NCBI RefSeq assembly: GCF_013365535.1
Contig: NZ_CP053590.1
Span: 1,168,501 to 1,232,500, forward strand
Direction of reading: 5' to 3'
DNA length: 64,000 nt
Origin: Aquimarina sp. TRL1
Lineage (GTDB): Bacteria; Bacteroidota; Bacteroidia; Flavobacteriales; Flavobacteriaceae
Shown: positions 19,818 through 28,473 of the stretch, piece after piece
How positions within the stretch are numbered: the stretch's first letter is position 1
Layout of the letters: every line of letters begins with the position of its first letter
Notes under the pieces: model-generated
What the model saw: only the letters and a program-made list of their open reading frames with translations
Told to the model about the DNA's origin: nothing
The model's database searches: none
Translations under genes and position numbers: made by a program

Positions 19818-20117
19818 ATGAAACGAAGAAAACTCAGTAAAGAGTTTAAAATTAAAGCAGTAGAATTGAGCAATGTTCAAGGTAACACCAAAGAGATTGC
19901 CATGGAGCTGAGCATCAGTTCAGATCTCATTTACAGGTGGCGTAGAGAGTTAGAACTTCATCCTGATTTAGTATTTAGTGATAACGGAGTTAAACAATTA
20001 ACAGAAGATCAAAAAGAGTTAGAGCAATTACGTAAACAACTCAAGGATGTCACCATGGCAAGAGATATCTTAAAAAAGGCCGTGAGCATCTTCTCCAAGA
20101 GCGATCGGAAGTATTGA
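19818..20117 (+). CDS. IS3-family transposase OrfA (in a dead element)
   Basis: A 99-residue protein with the OrfA layout. An N-terminal helix-turn-helix (KEIAMELSISSDLIYRWRRE, about residues 25-44) is followed by a leucine-heptad coiled coil (about 65-92). In intact IS3-family elements OrfA is joined to the catalytic OrfB by a -1 frameshift on an A-rich slip site, and TTAAAAAAGG is present at about 20069-20078. Here the downstream OrfB is broken and truncated, so this OrfA can bind DNA at most and cannot move the element. It lies inside the tRNA-associated island. Confidence 0.85.
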   Translation: MKRRKLSKEFKIKAVELSNVQGNTKEIAMELSISSDLIYRWRRELELHPDLVFSDNGVKQLTEDQKELEQLRKQLKDVTMARDILKKAVSIFSKSDRKY

Positions 20118-20440
20118 AATTTATCAAAGATCACAATAGAAAATATCTGATTGGGAAGATGTGTAACGTTTTTTAAAATTAGCAAGAATAGTTCTTACTG
20201 GAGTAAGAATTATATTCCATCAGATAGAGATGGAGAAAAAGGTATGTTACTTTCTGATATTCACCGTATTTGTAAGCGAAGTAAATCTACTTAGGTAGTC
20301 CTAGAATTACAGAGGAACTCAAAGCAAAAGGGTTTAAGGTATCTAGACACAGAGTAGTCGATTGATGAGAAAATATGGGATTAAAGCAGTTAGTAAAAAG
20401 AGATTTATTGTCACAACAGATTCTAAGCATCAATAAAAAG
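20060..20440 (+). pseudogene. Degraded IS3 OrfB remnant
   Basis: Fragments of the OrfB N-terminal region appear in different frames: about 20108-20170 (FIKDHNRKYLIGKMC), about 20300-20350 (GSPRITEELKAKGFKVSRHR) and about 20363-20433 (LMRKYGIKAVSKKRF, then VTTDSKH). Stops and frameshifts separate them. The homology ends before the DDE catalytic core, so more than half of OrfB is missing. I could not identify terminal inverted repeats. Confidence 0.8.
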
Positions 20441-20876
20441 AAAAATTGACAAGTCTACTCAGTTAATATAAACCATACAATTCTTTAATTCAAAAATCTT
20501 CAAAACAGACAAATCAGACTAAACAAAAAAGCACCTATCTAAGGCGTTTTAAAAAAGTTACATTATAAAACCAGAATATATCGAGGGGGTAAAATCACTT
20601 CTTACATATTAAACGAAACAAGCTTACCTTCAAAACAAAATCAAAACAAAGCAACAAAAAAACAATAAAAAAACAATAAAAAGCTATTTAATTAACACAA
20701 AAATCAAACAAAAGCCATAAAATAGATTATTTGTAAAAAACAATAAAGAAAAAGTTAAAAAACACAAACAATAGTTAAAAAAATATGAAATAAGATCTAA
20801 AAAAGGAAGAATATCCTTTTTATAATTACATTCGATCTCATGATCACACAAAAATAAAACCTTAAAAAAACAATTT
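20441..20876. other. AT-rich intergenic stretch
   Basis: Very A-rich DNA with poly-A tracts between the IS remnant and the first phospholipase gene. No open frame with recognisable features and no clear terminator are seen. It may contain the promoter of the phospholipase gene. Confidence 0.5.
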
Positions 20877-21875
20877 ATGAAAACCAATTTTATCACTAAG
20901 GCAATTTTGGTGATAATAGTATTCTTATTATCTCAATCCTGTGAAAAGGATGATGAAGTAGACTCCATTATTTCTAATTCCTCACTTAAAACTAATAATA
21001 TCAAAAAAAACAAACCTCATTATTCTTTATCAAGATGGATGGATGAGATGCCTGGACACATGAAACTTTCTGGACTGAGTATTCCTGGAACACATGATTC
21101 TGGAGCAAGATACGATTCTCCATATTATTCTGGTACAGCAAAATGCCAAGATTTAACAATCGGAGAACAATTAAAGCAAGGCACCCGATTTCTAGATATC
21201 AGATGTAGACGTATTAATAATCGTTTTACTATACATCATGGACCTGTTTATCAAAAAATTAATTTTACAGATGTACTAGACTATTGCTATGATTTTTTAA
21301 ACAAAAACCCTTCAGAGACCATTATTATGTCTTTAAAAGAAGAGCACACTCCTAGTAATAGCAATATGTCATTTGAAGCTATTTTTGATTCTTATATTAA
21401 TAAAAACCCTACAATGTGGTATTTAGGAAAAGATATCCCCATATTAGAGATTGCAAGAGGACGAATTGTATTAGTAAGAAGATTTCATGCGGCTAGAACA
21501 CCTAAAGGTATAGACGCTAACCCTTCTCTTTGGGAAAACAACTCCTCTTTTTTCATATTTAATGGTTCCCAAATTTTACGAGTTCAGGATGAATACGAGG
21601 TATCAGATACTCACCAAAAATGGAGTGATATAATAGGCTTATTTTCTGAAGCTCTAAATGACCGCAATCGCCACGTAATGTACATTAACTTTACCAGTGG
21701 GTATTCCGGTCTTATTCCCAATATCCCCAGTGTCGCCAATGAAATTAACCAAGAACTAACAAGTTATTTCCGTCATAGTCCACGTGGCAGATATGGATCG
21801 ATCTTAATGGATTTTGCAGAAGAAAGTAAAAATAGATTAATTATTGACACTAATTTTATTAACCATAAATCGTGA
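20877..21875 (+). CDS. PI-PLC X-domain lipoprotein
   Basis: Predicted surface or periplasmic lipoprotein of the phosphatidylinositol-specific phospholipase C family, which cleaves phosphatidylinositol or GPI anchors by a cyclic-phosphate mechanism. The signal peptide ends in a lipobox, LSQSC, with Cys22 as the lipidated residue. The catalytic X domain shows SIPGTHDSGA (His73, Asp74), LDIRCR (Arg109) and IHHGPVY (His121). These match His32, Asp33, Arg69 and His82 of the Bacillus cereus enzyme, so it should be active. Its length (332 aa) is normal for a single-domain enzyme. The second PI-PLC-like gene follows 335 bp downstream in the same direction, and both sit in the tRNA-fMet island. The substrate is not shown by the sequence. 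Confidence 0.9.
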   Translation: MKTNFITKAILVIIVFLLSQSCEKDDEVDSIISNSSLKTNNIKKNKPHYSLSRWMDEMPGHMKLSGLSIPGTHDSGARYDSPYYSGTAKCQDLTIGEQLKQGTRFLDIRCRRINNRFTIHHGPVYQKINFTDVLDYCYDFLNKNPSETIIMSLKEEHTPSNSNMSFEAIFDSYINKNPTMWYLGKDIPILEIARGRIVLVRRFHAARTPKGIDANPSLWENNSSFFIFNGSQILRVQDEYEVSDTHQKWSDIIGLFSEALNDRNRHVMYINFTSGYSGLIPNIPSVANEINQELTSYFRHSPRGRYGSILMDFAEESKNRLIIDTNFINHKS

Positions 21876-22210
21876 GATTCGAAGACATCTTTTCAACTCA
21901 TAATCATTAAAAACATATCAAATCCCAAGATTGGAATACCTGGTTTTGTTGTGACGGTTTTTAAAAGCTTTTTACTTTTAATATTAACTTATAATTGTTG
22001 CAATAATCAATTTCATTAAGAAAAAAAATTCAATCCCTTTTAAACCTAGTGGAAGAAGATTTTAATTTCTTGACTAAATAGAGGCGTAATAGATGATTTA
22101 AAACGCTTTTCAGTTCAATTACGGGAAGAAACTTTTCAATACAATATGTATGAAACGCTTAAAACACCAACTCTAAAGGAGGTCATTTATTAATTATAAA
22201 ATTTTAGAAC
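21876..22210. other. Gap between the two phospholipase genes
   Basis: AT-rich and without an open reading frame of note. I see no strong terminator hairpin. The A-rich stretch just before the ATG at 22211 is a usual Bacteroidota leader. Confidence 0.45.
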
Positions 22211-23584
22211 ATGAAACAATTAATTTTCAAACAAGTTTTAACCATTATTCTGTTCTGTCAATCTTTATCAATTTTTAGCCAACAAGGAAATGACTGGATG
22301 AGTTATTTACATCCAGAAACTAATGTTTCTAACATAACAATTCCGGGTACACATGATACTGGAGCCTATGGAAAAGCCGATTTAACAGGGGTTCAGAATA
22401 TCATTCATCACTCAACTTACATTACCCAAAATTTATCGTTTTATGAGCAATTAAATAACGGAATACGTTTTTTTGACATTCGATTGAAAGAAAGCGACTC
22501 TCATATACCTGGAGATCCTATAATTGTTCATGGTATCATAAAATTTCATACTAGATTTAAAAGAGATGTACTAAGTGCTATCAAAAGGTTTTTTAATGAA
22601 AATAAAAACGAAGCACTTATTATGACTATCCAAAGCGATCAAGGAAGTGCAAGTAAACTTGCAACTGAACTCAAAAATATAATTAAAGACCCTATATATA
22701 GTAATTTGTTTTTCACGGACAATAGACTTCCTAAACTTAAAGAATTAAGAGGTAAAATATTATTAATTACAAAAAAACTTAATCATGTACCAGGTATTCA
22801 TTATAAGCATGAAGATAATGTTACTTCGGTCGCAAATACACGCAAGTTTCCATACCCAAAAGGAGCAAAACCTATATATAATCCTTATATTAAAGTTAAT
22901 AATTATTATGATTTGGGTATCGATTCTTGTTTATCGTGGCCCTTTACAAATTGTGATGCAAACAAAGATCGAAAATGGGGCAGAGTCAAAGAGTTAATGC
23001 AGGAAGCCAATGATAATAGAAGTAATAATCGCCTTTATTTAAATGCTGTAAATGGTTATCTTACTAATCATCTTGTTGGCATTCCTATTCCAGAACCTGA
23101 TATTACCGCAGTTTCGGACTACATGAATCCTAGAGTTAAAAATTACATGAAAGCTAATAAGGGCTTTAGTAAGAGTTATGGAGTACTCATTCTAGATTGG
23201 GTTGACTCATCTCTAATTGAGGCTATTTATAAAGTCAATTTCCACGCATGGGCTCTTAATCCAGAAATTACATTTTATAAAAAATCGAACTTTGAAGGCG
23301 ATGTAATTAGGGGAAATGAGATATCTGTTAGCCTGCATCCTAATCCTGTTAAATTTCACAAGTTTAACCTTGTAATTAACACATCGATTCATGAGAAGTT
23401 AGAATTAAAAATATATAACTCATTAGGTAAATTAGTTTACAAACAGAACCTTGGTTTGGTAGAAGAGGAGAATAAAATCCCAATTGAAACTTCTGATTTT
23501 AAAAGTAAATCAAAAGGTGTTTATTTTGTAGAGATTAAAAATTCAAAAGGAGTACGTCTAATCAAGAAGTTGTTCATTAAATAG
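22211..23584 (+). CDS. Secreted PI-PLC-like phospholipase with type IX sorting domain
   Basis: A 457-residue exported protein with a signal peptide (about residues 1-23, ending IFSQ). A PI-PLC X-like catalytic domain follows, with TIPGTHDTGA (His48, Asp49), FFDIRLK (Arg91) and IVHG (His107). The last 75 or so residues form a type A sorting domain: LHPNPVKFHKFNLVI, then LKIYNSLGKLVYKQN, GVYFVEI and a basic end, IKKLFIK. Such tails direct export by the type IX machine, whose core genes gldKLMN are in this window. The catalytic domain is only distantly similar to the neighbouring PI-PLC, so the pair is not a recent tandem copy. The likely role is attack on external inositol phospholipids or GPI-anchored material; this is inference. 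Confidence 0.9.
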   Translation: MKQLIFKQVLTIILFCQSLSIFSQQGNDWMSYLHPETNVSNITIPGTHDTGAYGKADLTGVQNIIHHSTYITQNLSFYEQLNNGIRFFDIRLKESDSHIPGDPIIVHGIIKFHTRFKRDVLSAIKRFFNENKNEALIMTIQSDQGSASKLATELKNIIKDPIYSNLFFTDNRLPKLKELRGKILLITKKLNHVPGIHYKHEDNVTSVANTRKFPYPKGAKPIYNPYIKVNNYYDLGIDSCLSWPFTNCDANKDRKWGRVKELMQEANDNRSNNRLYLNAVNGYLTNHLVGIPIPEPDITAVSDYMNPRVKNYMKANKGFSKSYGVLILDWVDSSLIEAIYKVNFHAWALNPEITFYKKSNFEGDVIRGNEISVSLHPNPVKFHKFNLVINTSIHEKLELKIYNSLGKLVYKQNLGLVEEENKIPIETSDFKSKSKGVYFVEIKNSKGVRLIKKLFIK

Positions 23585-23834
23585 ATTATGTTTAATAGTT
23601 AACCTAACAATTTAAAGAAATTAAAAAGTAAAAACATTTGTTTTAACTTAGTGCAAACACGAAAGGTAATTTCTTTTCCCCAACCCTACTTGCCTTATAC
23701 AGACCGTCGACAACAATAACAAATCTTTGAAAAATGACCTACTTATAAACAGATATAATGAATTATAAAGACATAAACGAATTGATGATTAAAGCTATTA
23801 CCTTGTATTATTAATTTTTAACGATTTTAAAACT

Positions 23835-24272
23835 ATGAAAAAGAGCATTTTCATTTTTGTAATGATCATTCTATGCATACTAACTTCTTGTGAAAAAGAA
23901 GATACACCGATTAAAACTAAAACTTCGTTACTATCCCCACCCCAGTTGATATTACCCATCAATAATGAAGAGCGCTTTTTTTTAGAAGGTTTAAAATTAG
24001 AATGGACTCCATCTGTTTCTGAAGAAAAAGAAGCGATTACATATCGGGTAACAATAAGATATACTTCATCAACTTATCTGGATGAAAAATTTGATGTAGG
24101 GGAAGAAACTTCATTTATTTTTTCTCAAGAATTAGCGAGAAAAATTAAAGAATTAAATGCTCCCATAGCAGGAAATCAAGTAGAAGCACGAGTTACTTGG
24201 AGTGTAGAAGCTATTGATAGTAAAGGGAATGTGAGTAAGTCTGATACTTTCTTTTTTAATGTTGTTTTTTGA
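23835..24272 (+). CDS. Small lipoprotein with fibronectin-III-like fold
   Basis: A 145-residue lipoprotein with signal peptide and lipobox LTSC (Cys19). The rest resembles one beta-sandwich domain of the kind found in SusE-like and FN3 proteins: PPQLILPINN, LEWTPSVSEE, YRVTIRYTSS and ARVTWSVEAIDSKGNVSKS. No catalytic motif is seen. It is the last gene of the island, in the same direction as the two phospholipases, and may be a surface binding partner. The function is unknown. Confidence 0.75.
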   Translation: MKKSIFIFVMIILCILTSCEKEDTPIKTKTSLLSPPQLILPINNEERFFLEGLKLEWTPSVSEEKEAITYRVTIRYTSSTYLDEKFDVGEETSFIFSQELARKIKELNAPIAGNQVEARVTWSVEAIDSKGNVSKSDTFFFNVVF

Positions 24273-24385
24273 TATATGATGATTTTAGAAATTAGGAAAG
24301 AGAAGCCCTGCTCTTTAATATTAAAAAGTCAGATATTTTTAAAGCGAAAAACAGTGCCCTAATTAGATGAATTAGGGCTAAAACA

Positions 24386-24424
24386 AAAAAGCTAAACCAT
24401 TTATTTAAAATGATTTAGCTTTTA
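24386..24424 (-). terminator. Rho-independent terminator after tRNA-fMet
   Basis: A long AT-rich hairpin with arms AAAAGCTAAA/c/CATTT and AATGATTTAGCTTTT. It lies directly past the tRNA 3' end and has a T-run on the minus strand. Confidence 0.75.
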
Positions 24425-24470
24425 AAAGTAGCGGGAACAGGACTCGAACCTGTGACCTTCGGGTTATGAG
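24425..24470 (-). repeat. 46-bp direct repeat, copy within tRNA-fMet (att-like site)
   Basis: This is the 3' portion of the intact tRNA from the anticodon loop onward, identical to 19469-19514. Together the two copies bound a segment of about 5 kb. Confidence 0.88.
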
Positions 24471-24501
24471 CCCGACGAGCTGCCTACTGCTCTATCCCGC
24501 G
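24429..24501 (-). tRNA. Initiator tRNA-fMet (CAU)
   Basis: The 73-nt gene folds as a cloverleaf with anticodon CAU. The three G:C pairs in the anticodon stem (TCGGGCTCATAACCCGA) and the unpaired first base C (facing U at position 72) are hallmarks of the initiator tRNA. The T-loop reads GTTCGAGTC. CCA is not encoded. The gene has its own promoter and terminator, and its 3' half is duplicated 5 kb away as an integration scar. Confidence 0.95.
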
Positions 24502-24513
24502 ATATTGAGAGCG

Positions 24514-24543
24514 CAAATATACGAGCTTTTTTTAATTAAACAA
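24514..24543 (-). promoter_or_regulatory. Promoter of tRNA-fMet
   Basis: A perfect Bacteroidota-type promoter: TTG (24543-24541), 19 bases, then TATATTTG (24521-24514). It lies 12 bases before the tRNA 5' end. Confidence 0.78.
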
Positions 24544-24604
24544 TTTTTAAGCCATAAAAAAACTAAAAATTATATATTTTCCTTAGCAAACCCAAGTGAA
24601 TTCC

Positions 24605-24787
24605 TCACTGTTCTATTGAGTATACCTCTAAAGAAGTTAACTCCTGATCATCGAATCTGGGACGTAATTCTATCGGATTACAACACACTTCGCAGTCTTC
24701 TACATAAACCTGATAGGGCACCGAAGGATCCAGCAGCATTGAAATTTCTTCCCAGCAGTACGGGCATTGAAAAAAATGTTCAATCAT
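24605..24787 (-). CDS. CPXCG-motif cysteine-rich small protein
   Basis: A 60-residue protein with two cysteine pairs, CPYC (residues 8-11) and CEVCC (about 32-36), which probably form a zinc site. EHFFQCPYCWEEISMLLDPS and EDCEVCCNPIEL match the small Cys-rich CPXCG family, in which the second motif is followed by P-I. Length is normal for the family, whose function is unknown. It stands alone between the tRNA promoter and the ABC-F gene. Confidence 0.85.
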   Translation of the reverse strand: MIEHFFQCPYCWEEISMLLDPSVPYQVYVEDCEVCCNPIELRPRFDDQELTSLEVYSIEQ

Positions 24788-24907
24788 TATTCTTTTCTAA
24801 CATTAGTTTACTCAAAGATACTTATATCTAAAAAAACTCCGTACTAGGATGTATCCTATTAAGGAGTTTATTACTTGTGGAGTTCACTACAAAAAAACAG
24901 TGTCCGT

Positions 24908-26824
24908 CTAGGACATCGTATCAATTTCTTCCTGAACTGCTTCCCACTCTTCCATCAAAGTGATTAATTTATCCTTTTTTTCCTGATATGTTTCAAAAAA
25001 ATTAGGCTTCGCAATTGCTGCATCATAATCAGCTGCCATATCAGCATCTAACTTTTTGATTTCTCTTTCTAATTTATTGATTTTGGATTCTACGTTACTT
25101 AGTTTATTATTTAACGATTTTAGTTTCTTCTGATCTTCATATGATTTTTTAGCTGTTTCTTTTGTCTTAGAAACTTCTTTTTGTCGTTTCTCTTTTTTCT
25201 CTATTTCCCGAAGATCTGCTACCTTTCGTTCCTCGAGATAAAAATCGATATCTCCCAGATATTCCTTAACCTTTTTATCTCTAAACTCATACACTCTATT
25301 GGTTAATCCCTGAAGAAAATCTCTATCATGGGATACAAGAATCAGTGTCCCTTCAAAGTTTTTTAATGCTTCTTTTAAAACGTTTTTTGATTTAATATCC
25401 AAATGGTTGGTCGGTTCATCCATGACCAATACATTAAAAGGCTGTAAAAGAAGTTTACACAACGCTAGTCTGTTTCGTTCTCCTCCAGAGAGAACTTTTA
25501 CCTTTTTATCCACTTCATCTCCTCTAAACAAAAACGCTCCCAACATATCTCTAACTTTGGTTCTTGTTTTCTCATCTGCGGCATTAATCATCGTCTCGTG
25601 AATCGTCAGCTCTCCATCCAGGTATTCTGATTGATTCTGGGCAAAATATCCAATCTCTACATTATGTCCTAGTTTTAGGTCTCCTGTAAATGGTATTTCA
25701 TTAATAATCATTTTAGCCAAGGTGGATTTCCCCTGCCCATTCTGCCCCACAAAGGCTATTTTAGATCCTCGTTCTACTAAAAGATCTACCTCTTTGAGTA
25801 TTTCCTTCTCTCCATAGTTCTTCCCTACACTTTCTGCTTCTATTACTACTTTCCCCGGTTGTACACTAACAGGAAAGCGAACATTCATTACAGCATTTTC
25901 ATCTTCATCTACCTCGATCCGGTCTATTTTATCCAGTTTTTTGATCAGAGATTGCGCCATAGTGGCTTTTGAAGCCTTGGCCCTGAACTTCTCTATTAAT
26001 CGTTCTGTCTGCTCAATCTGTTTAGATTGGTTTTTCTGCGCAGCTAATTGTTGCTCCCTAATTTCCTGACGTAGCACCAGGTATTTGGAATACGGCTTAT
26101 TATAGTCATAGATTCTTCCTAAAGAAATTTCTATCGTTCTGTTTGTTACATTATCCAGGAACATTTTATCGTGAGATACAATCACTACTACTCCTGCATA
26201 TCCTTTTAAGAAATTTTCCAACCAAATAATCGATTCAATATCCAAATGGTTGGTCGGCTCATCTAATAATAAAATGTCATTGTTTTGCAGTAACAACTTA
26301 GCTAGCTCGATTCGCATTCTCCAACCTCCGGAAAAGGTATCTGTCAGTTTTCCAAAATCCTCTCTGGCAAATCCCAATCCTTGTAGAATTCGTTCTGTCT
26401 CTCCTTGATAATTATACCCTCCTATGATCTCATAATGTTGTGTATGATCACTCAATTCTGTAATCAACTGATTATAAGAATCACTTTCATAGTCCGTTCG
26501 TTCTGCGAGCGCCTTGTTTATTTGCTCCAGTTCTCTTTCTATCTTCTTAATTTCTTCAAAAGCTTCATAAGCCTCTTCTAAAACTGTTCTTCCCAGTACA
26601 AAATCGATATCTTGTTTTAGAAAACCAATCTTTATATCCTTATCTGTAGCAATCTGACCTGAATCAGGTTCCTGATCTTTTGATAAAATTTTAAGCATGG
26701 TAGACTTTCCCGCCCCGTTTTTTCCTACCAGTCCAACACGGTCACCAGCGGTTAATTTGAAACTTATTTCCTCGAAGAGATACTCTCCACCAAATGAAAT
26801 GGATAAATTATGTATGTTTAACAT
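24908..26824 (-). CDS. ABC-F family ATPase (Uup/YdiF type)
   Basis: A soluble twin-ATPase of the ABC-F family, which acts on ribosomes rather than in transport. Two nucleotide-binding domains are visible. The first has Walker A GKNGAGKST (about residue 36), signature FSGGWRMR and Walker B LLLDEPTNHLD; the second has GQNGQGKST (about 359), LSGGERNR and VLVMDEPTNHLD. The charged linker between them includes IEKFRAKASKATMAQS. A C-terminal coiled-coil extension (about 540-638) is the Uup/YdiF mark and separates it from EttA. The 638-aa length is typical. Whether it rescues stalled ribosomes or gives antibiotic tolerance is not shown. Confidence 0.93.
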   Translation of the reverse strand: MLNIHNLSISFGGEYLFEEISFKLTAGDRVGLVGKNGAGKSTMLKILSKDQEPDSGQIATDKDIKIGFLKQDIDFVLGRTVLEEAYEAFEEIKKIERELEQINKALAERTDYESDSYNQLITELSDHTQHYEIIGGYNYQGETERILQGLGFAREDFGKLTDTFSGGWRMRIELAKLLLQNNDILLLDEPTNHLDIESIIWLENFLKGYAGVVVIVSHDKMFLDNVTNRTIEISLGRIYDYNKPYSKYLVLRQEIREQQLAAQKNQSKQIEQTERLIEKFRAKASKATMAQSLIKKLDKIDRIEVDEDENAVMNVRFPVSVQPGKVVIEAESVGKNYGEKEILKEVDLLVERGSKIAFVGQNGQGKSTLAKMIINEIPFTGDLKLGHNVEIGYFAQNQSEYLDGELTIHETMINAADEKTRTKVRDMLGAFLFRGDEVDKKVKVLSGGERNRLALCKLLLQPFNVLVMDEPTNHLDIKSKNVLKEALKNFEGTLILVSHDRDFLQGLTNRVYEFRDKKVKEYLGDIDFYLEERKVADLREIEKKEKRQKEVSKTKETAKKSYEDQKKLKSLNNKLSNVESKINKLEREIKKLDADMAADYDAAIAKPNFFETYQEKKDKLITLMEEWEAVQEEIDTMS

Positions 26825-26881
26825 CAGTTTCTAACTATTTTGTGCAAAGATGACTATTTTTGTTTTACTATAAAAGCGCGT

Positions 26882-27256
26882 ATGAATTTCTTAAAAGGAA
26901 CTAAGATTTACAGCATTTTTACAGGAGCTTGTCCTGTTTGCCAAAACGAAAGCATGTATTGCAATTCAAACCCTTACAAACTAAACACTACTTTAAAAAT
27001 GGAAGAGCGGTGTAGTCATTGTAATACTAAATACAAGATAGAACCTTCATTTTTCTACGGGGCTATGTATGTTAGTTATGCTGTAGGAATTGCCTTTGCC
27101 GTCGCTGCTTTTGTCATTGCCAATCTGTTTTTTAAAATGGATCTTTTAGCTACTTTTTTTTGTATCGTAGGGACTTTGATTTTCTTTATGCCGATCATCA
27201 TGAGATTGTCAAGAAATATCTGGATCAACCTCTTCTTACATTACAAAAAAGAGTAA
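26882..27256 (+). CDS. DUF983 membrane protein
   Basis: About 124 residues. An N-terminal zinc-ribbon-like part (CPVCQNESMYC and CSHCNTKY) is followed by two membrane segments (about residues 57-80 and 84-104). This layout defines the DUF983 family, of unknown function. An earlier in-frame ATG at 26840 would add 14 residues not expected for the family, so I prefer the ATG at 26882. It is transcribed divergently from the ABC-F gene. Confidence 0.85.
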   Translation: MNFLKGTKIYSIFTGACPVCQNESMYCNSNPYKLNTTLKMEERCSHCNTKYKIEPSFFYGAMYVSYAVGIAFAVAAFVIANLFFKMDLLATFFCIVGTLIFFMPIIMRLSRNIWINLFLHYKKE

Positions 27257-27365
27257 TCCTTATATACGAGTGATGAACTCCCCTGACACTAACTACGGGA
27301 AAGATACTATGTTATAAGAGAAATCTTAATTTATGGGCTGCTCAAAAACAGTTACATCTGGATTA

Positions 27366-28403
27366 TCAAGCAAATCTATTAATGTTATATTCAGCTTCCA
27401 AAGTTTCTCCTTTTTCTATTGAATTTAATAGCTGTTTTGCCAAAAAAGGTCCCATTAACACCCCCCTTGTACCAAGACCATTTAGTAAATGAAGAACTTT
27501 ATAGGTATCATGTGTTCCTACTAATGGTCTCCTGTCCCTAACTGTAGGACGTATACCACTTTCTTGTGACACAATTGTATACTCACAGCACAGCACTTCT
27601 TTCATCTTTTTTAGGATTTTATCTCTAGCTGCTTCTGTCGTTTCTTTTGACTTGTCCTGATGATCGTATGTCGCTCCAATTTTGTACAAATCGTTACCTA
27701 ACGGAACTATAAAAAAAGCTGCTTTAATCGCTTCTTTCAACCTTAGTGTTTCACTTTTAATAATAACATATTCTCCTTTATTTCCTACTAGAGGCAACTG
27801 ATTAAAATACGGATTTTGTACCATCCCATAGCCTTCAGAAAAAATAAGATGTCGCGCTTTTACTCCTTTGTAGACAACTCCATTATCTAGTATTTCTATA
27901 TCATCATGGACAAAAGGTTCTTCTATCAATGAATTTTTAGCCTTCATATATGCCATATAAGACGACAACAGCTGTGACAATGCTACTTTATGAGTCTTAT
28001 GTACTTTTCCTAAATAAAAGGGAGCTCCTATGCCTTCATTTTTGTTCTTAAGAATATTTTCTGATAGAAATTCGCGTAATACAGGTCTATCAGCAGCCTC
28101 ATACCACAAGTTTTGTTCTTCTACCGAGTTAAATCTTCGCAAAACTGGTAACTCATCTACAAAGGACTGACTTAATCTTTCTTCTATTCCTTTATAAAAA
28201 GAGATGGCTCCATCCATTAGCTCTCCTCCTCTCCACGCCATTGTAAATCGTTTTAGAACCACAGGATTACAAACACCAGCAGCCACTCTTGAAGCCTTCT
28301 GAGAACTATCTTCATAAACAAGATAAGTTTTCCCTCTTCGTTCTAATTCTTCTGTTACAGACACCCCTGCAATCCCAAAACCAACTATTATATAATCTAC
28401 CAT
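27366..28403 (-). CDS. FAD-dependent amino-acid-oxidase-like oxidoreductase
   Basis: A 345-residue flavoprotein of the DAO fold (glycine oxidase, sarcosine oxidase and MnmC C-domain relatives). The dinucleotide-binding motif IIVGFGIAGVS is at residues 5-15. Conserved later parts are ASRVAAGVCNPVVLKRFTMA, a central substrate-domain stretch and the C-terminal ESGIRPTVRDRRPLVG with GLGTRGVLMGP. No signal peptide is present, so it should act in the cytoplasm. The substrate is not evident. A terminator separates it from gldN upstream, so it is probably transcribed on its own. Confidence 0.85.
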   Translation of the reverse strand: MVDYIIVGFGIAGVSVTEELERRGKTYLVYEDSSQKASRVAAGVCNPVVLKRFTMAWRGGELMDGAISFYKGIEERLSQSFVDELPVLRRFNSVEEQNLWYEAADRPVLREFLSENILKNKNEGIGAPFYLGKVHKTHKVALSQLLSSYMAYMKAKNSLIEEPFVHDDIEILDNGVVYKGVKARHLIFSEGYGMVQNPYFNQLPLVGNKGEYVIIKSETLRLKEAIKAAFFIVPLGNDLYKIGATYDHQDKSKETTEAARDKILKKMKEVLCCEYTIVSQESGIRPTVRDRRPLVGTHDTYKVLHLLNGLGTRGVLMGPFLAKQLLNSIEKGETLEAEYNINRFA

Positions 28404-28417
28404 TGCTCAAAAATAAT

Positions 28418-28448
28418 AAAACGCCCGACAAAAACTGTCGGGCGTTTT
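28418..28448 (-). terminator. Terminator of the gldKLMN operon
   Basis: Perfect hairpin AAAACGCCCGACA / TGTCGGGCGTTTT with a 5-base loop, followed by a T-rich tail on the minus strand. It lies 26 bases after the gldN stop. The symmetric arms could also stop plus-strand transcription. Confidence 0.88.
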
Positions 28449-28473
28449 ATATATTATAATTTTATGGTGTGGT

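Noticed and set aside
24466..24831. Plus-strand open frame of 121 codons
   Set aside because: It overlaps the tRNA and the CPXCG gene on the opposite strand and has no recognisable features.
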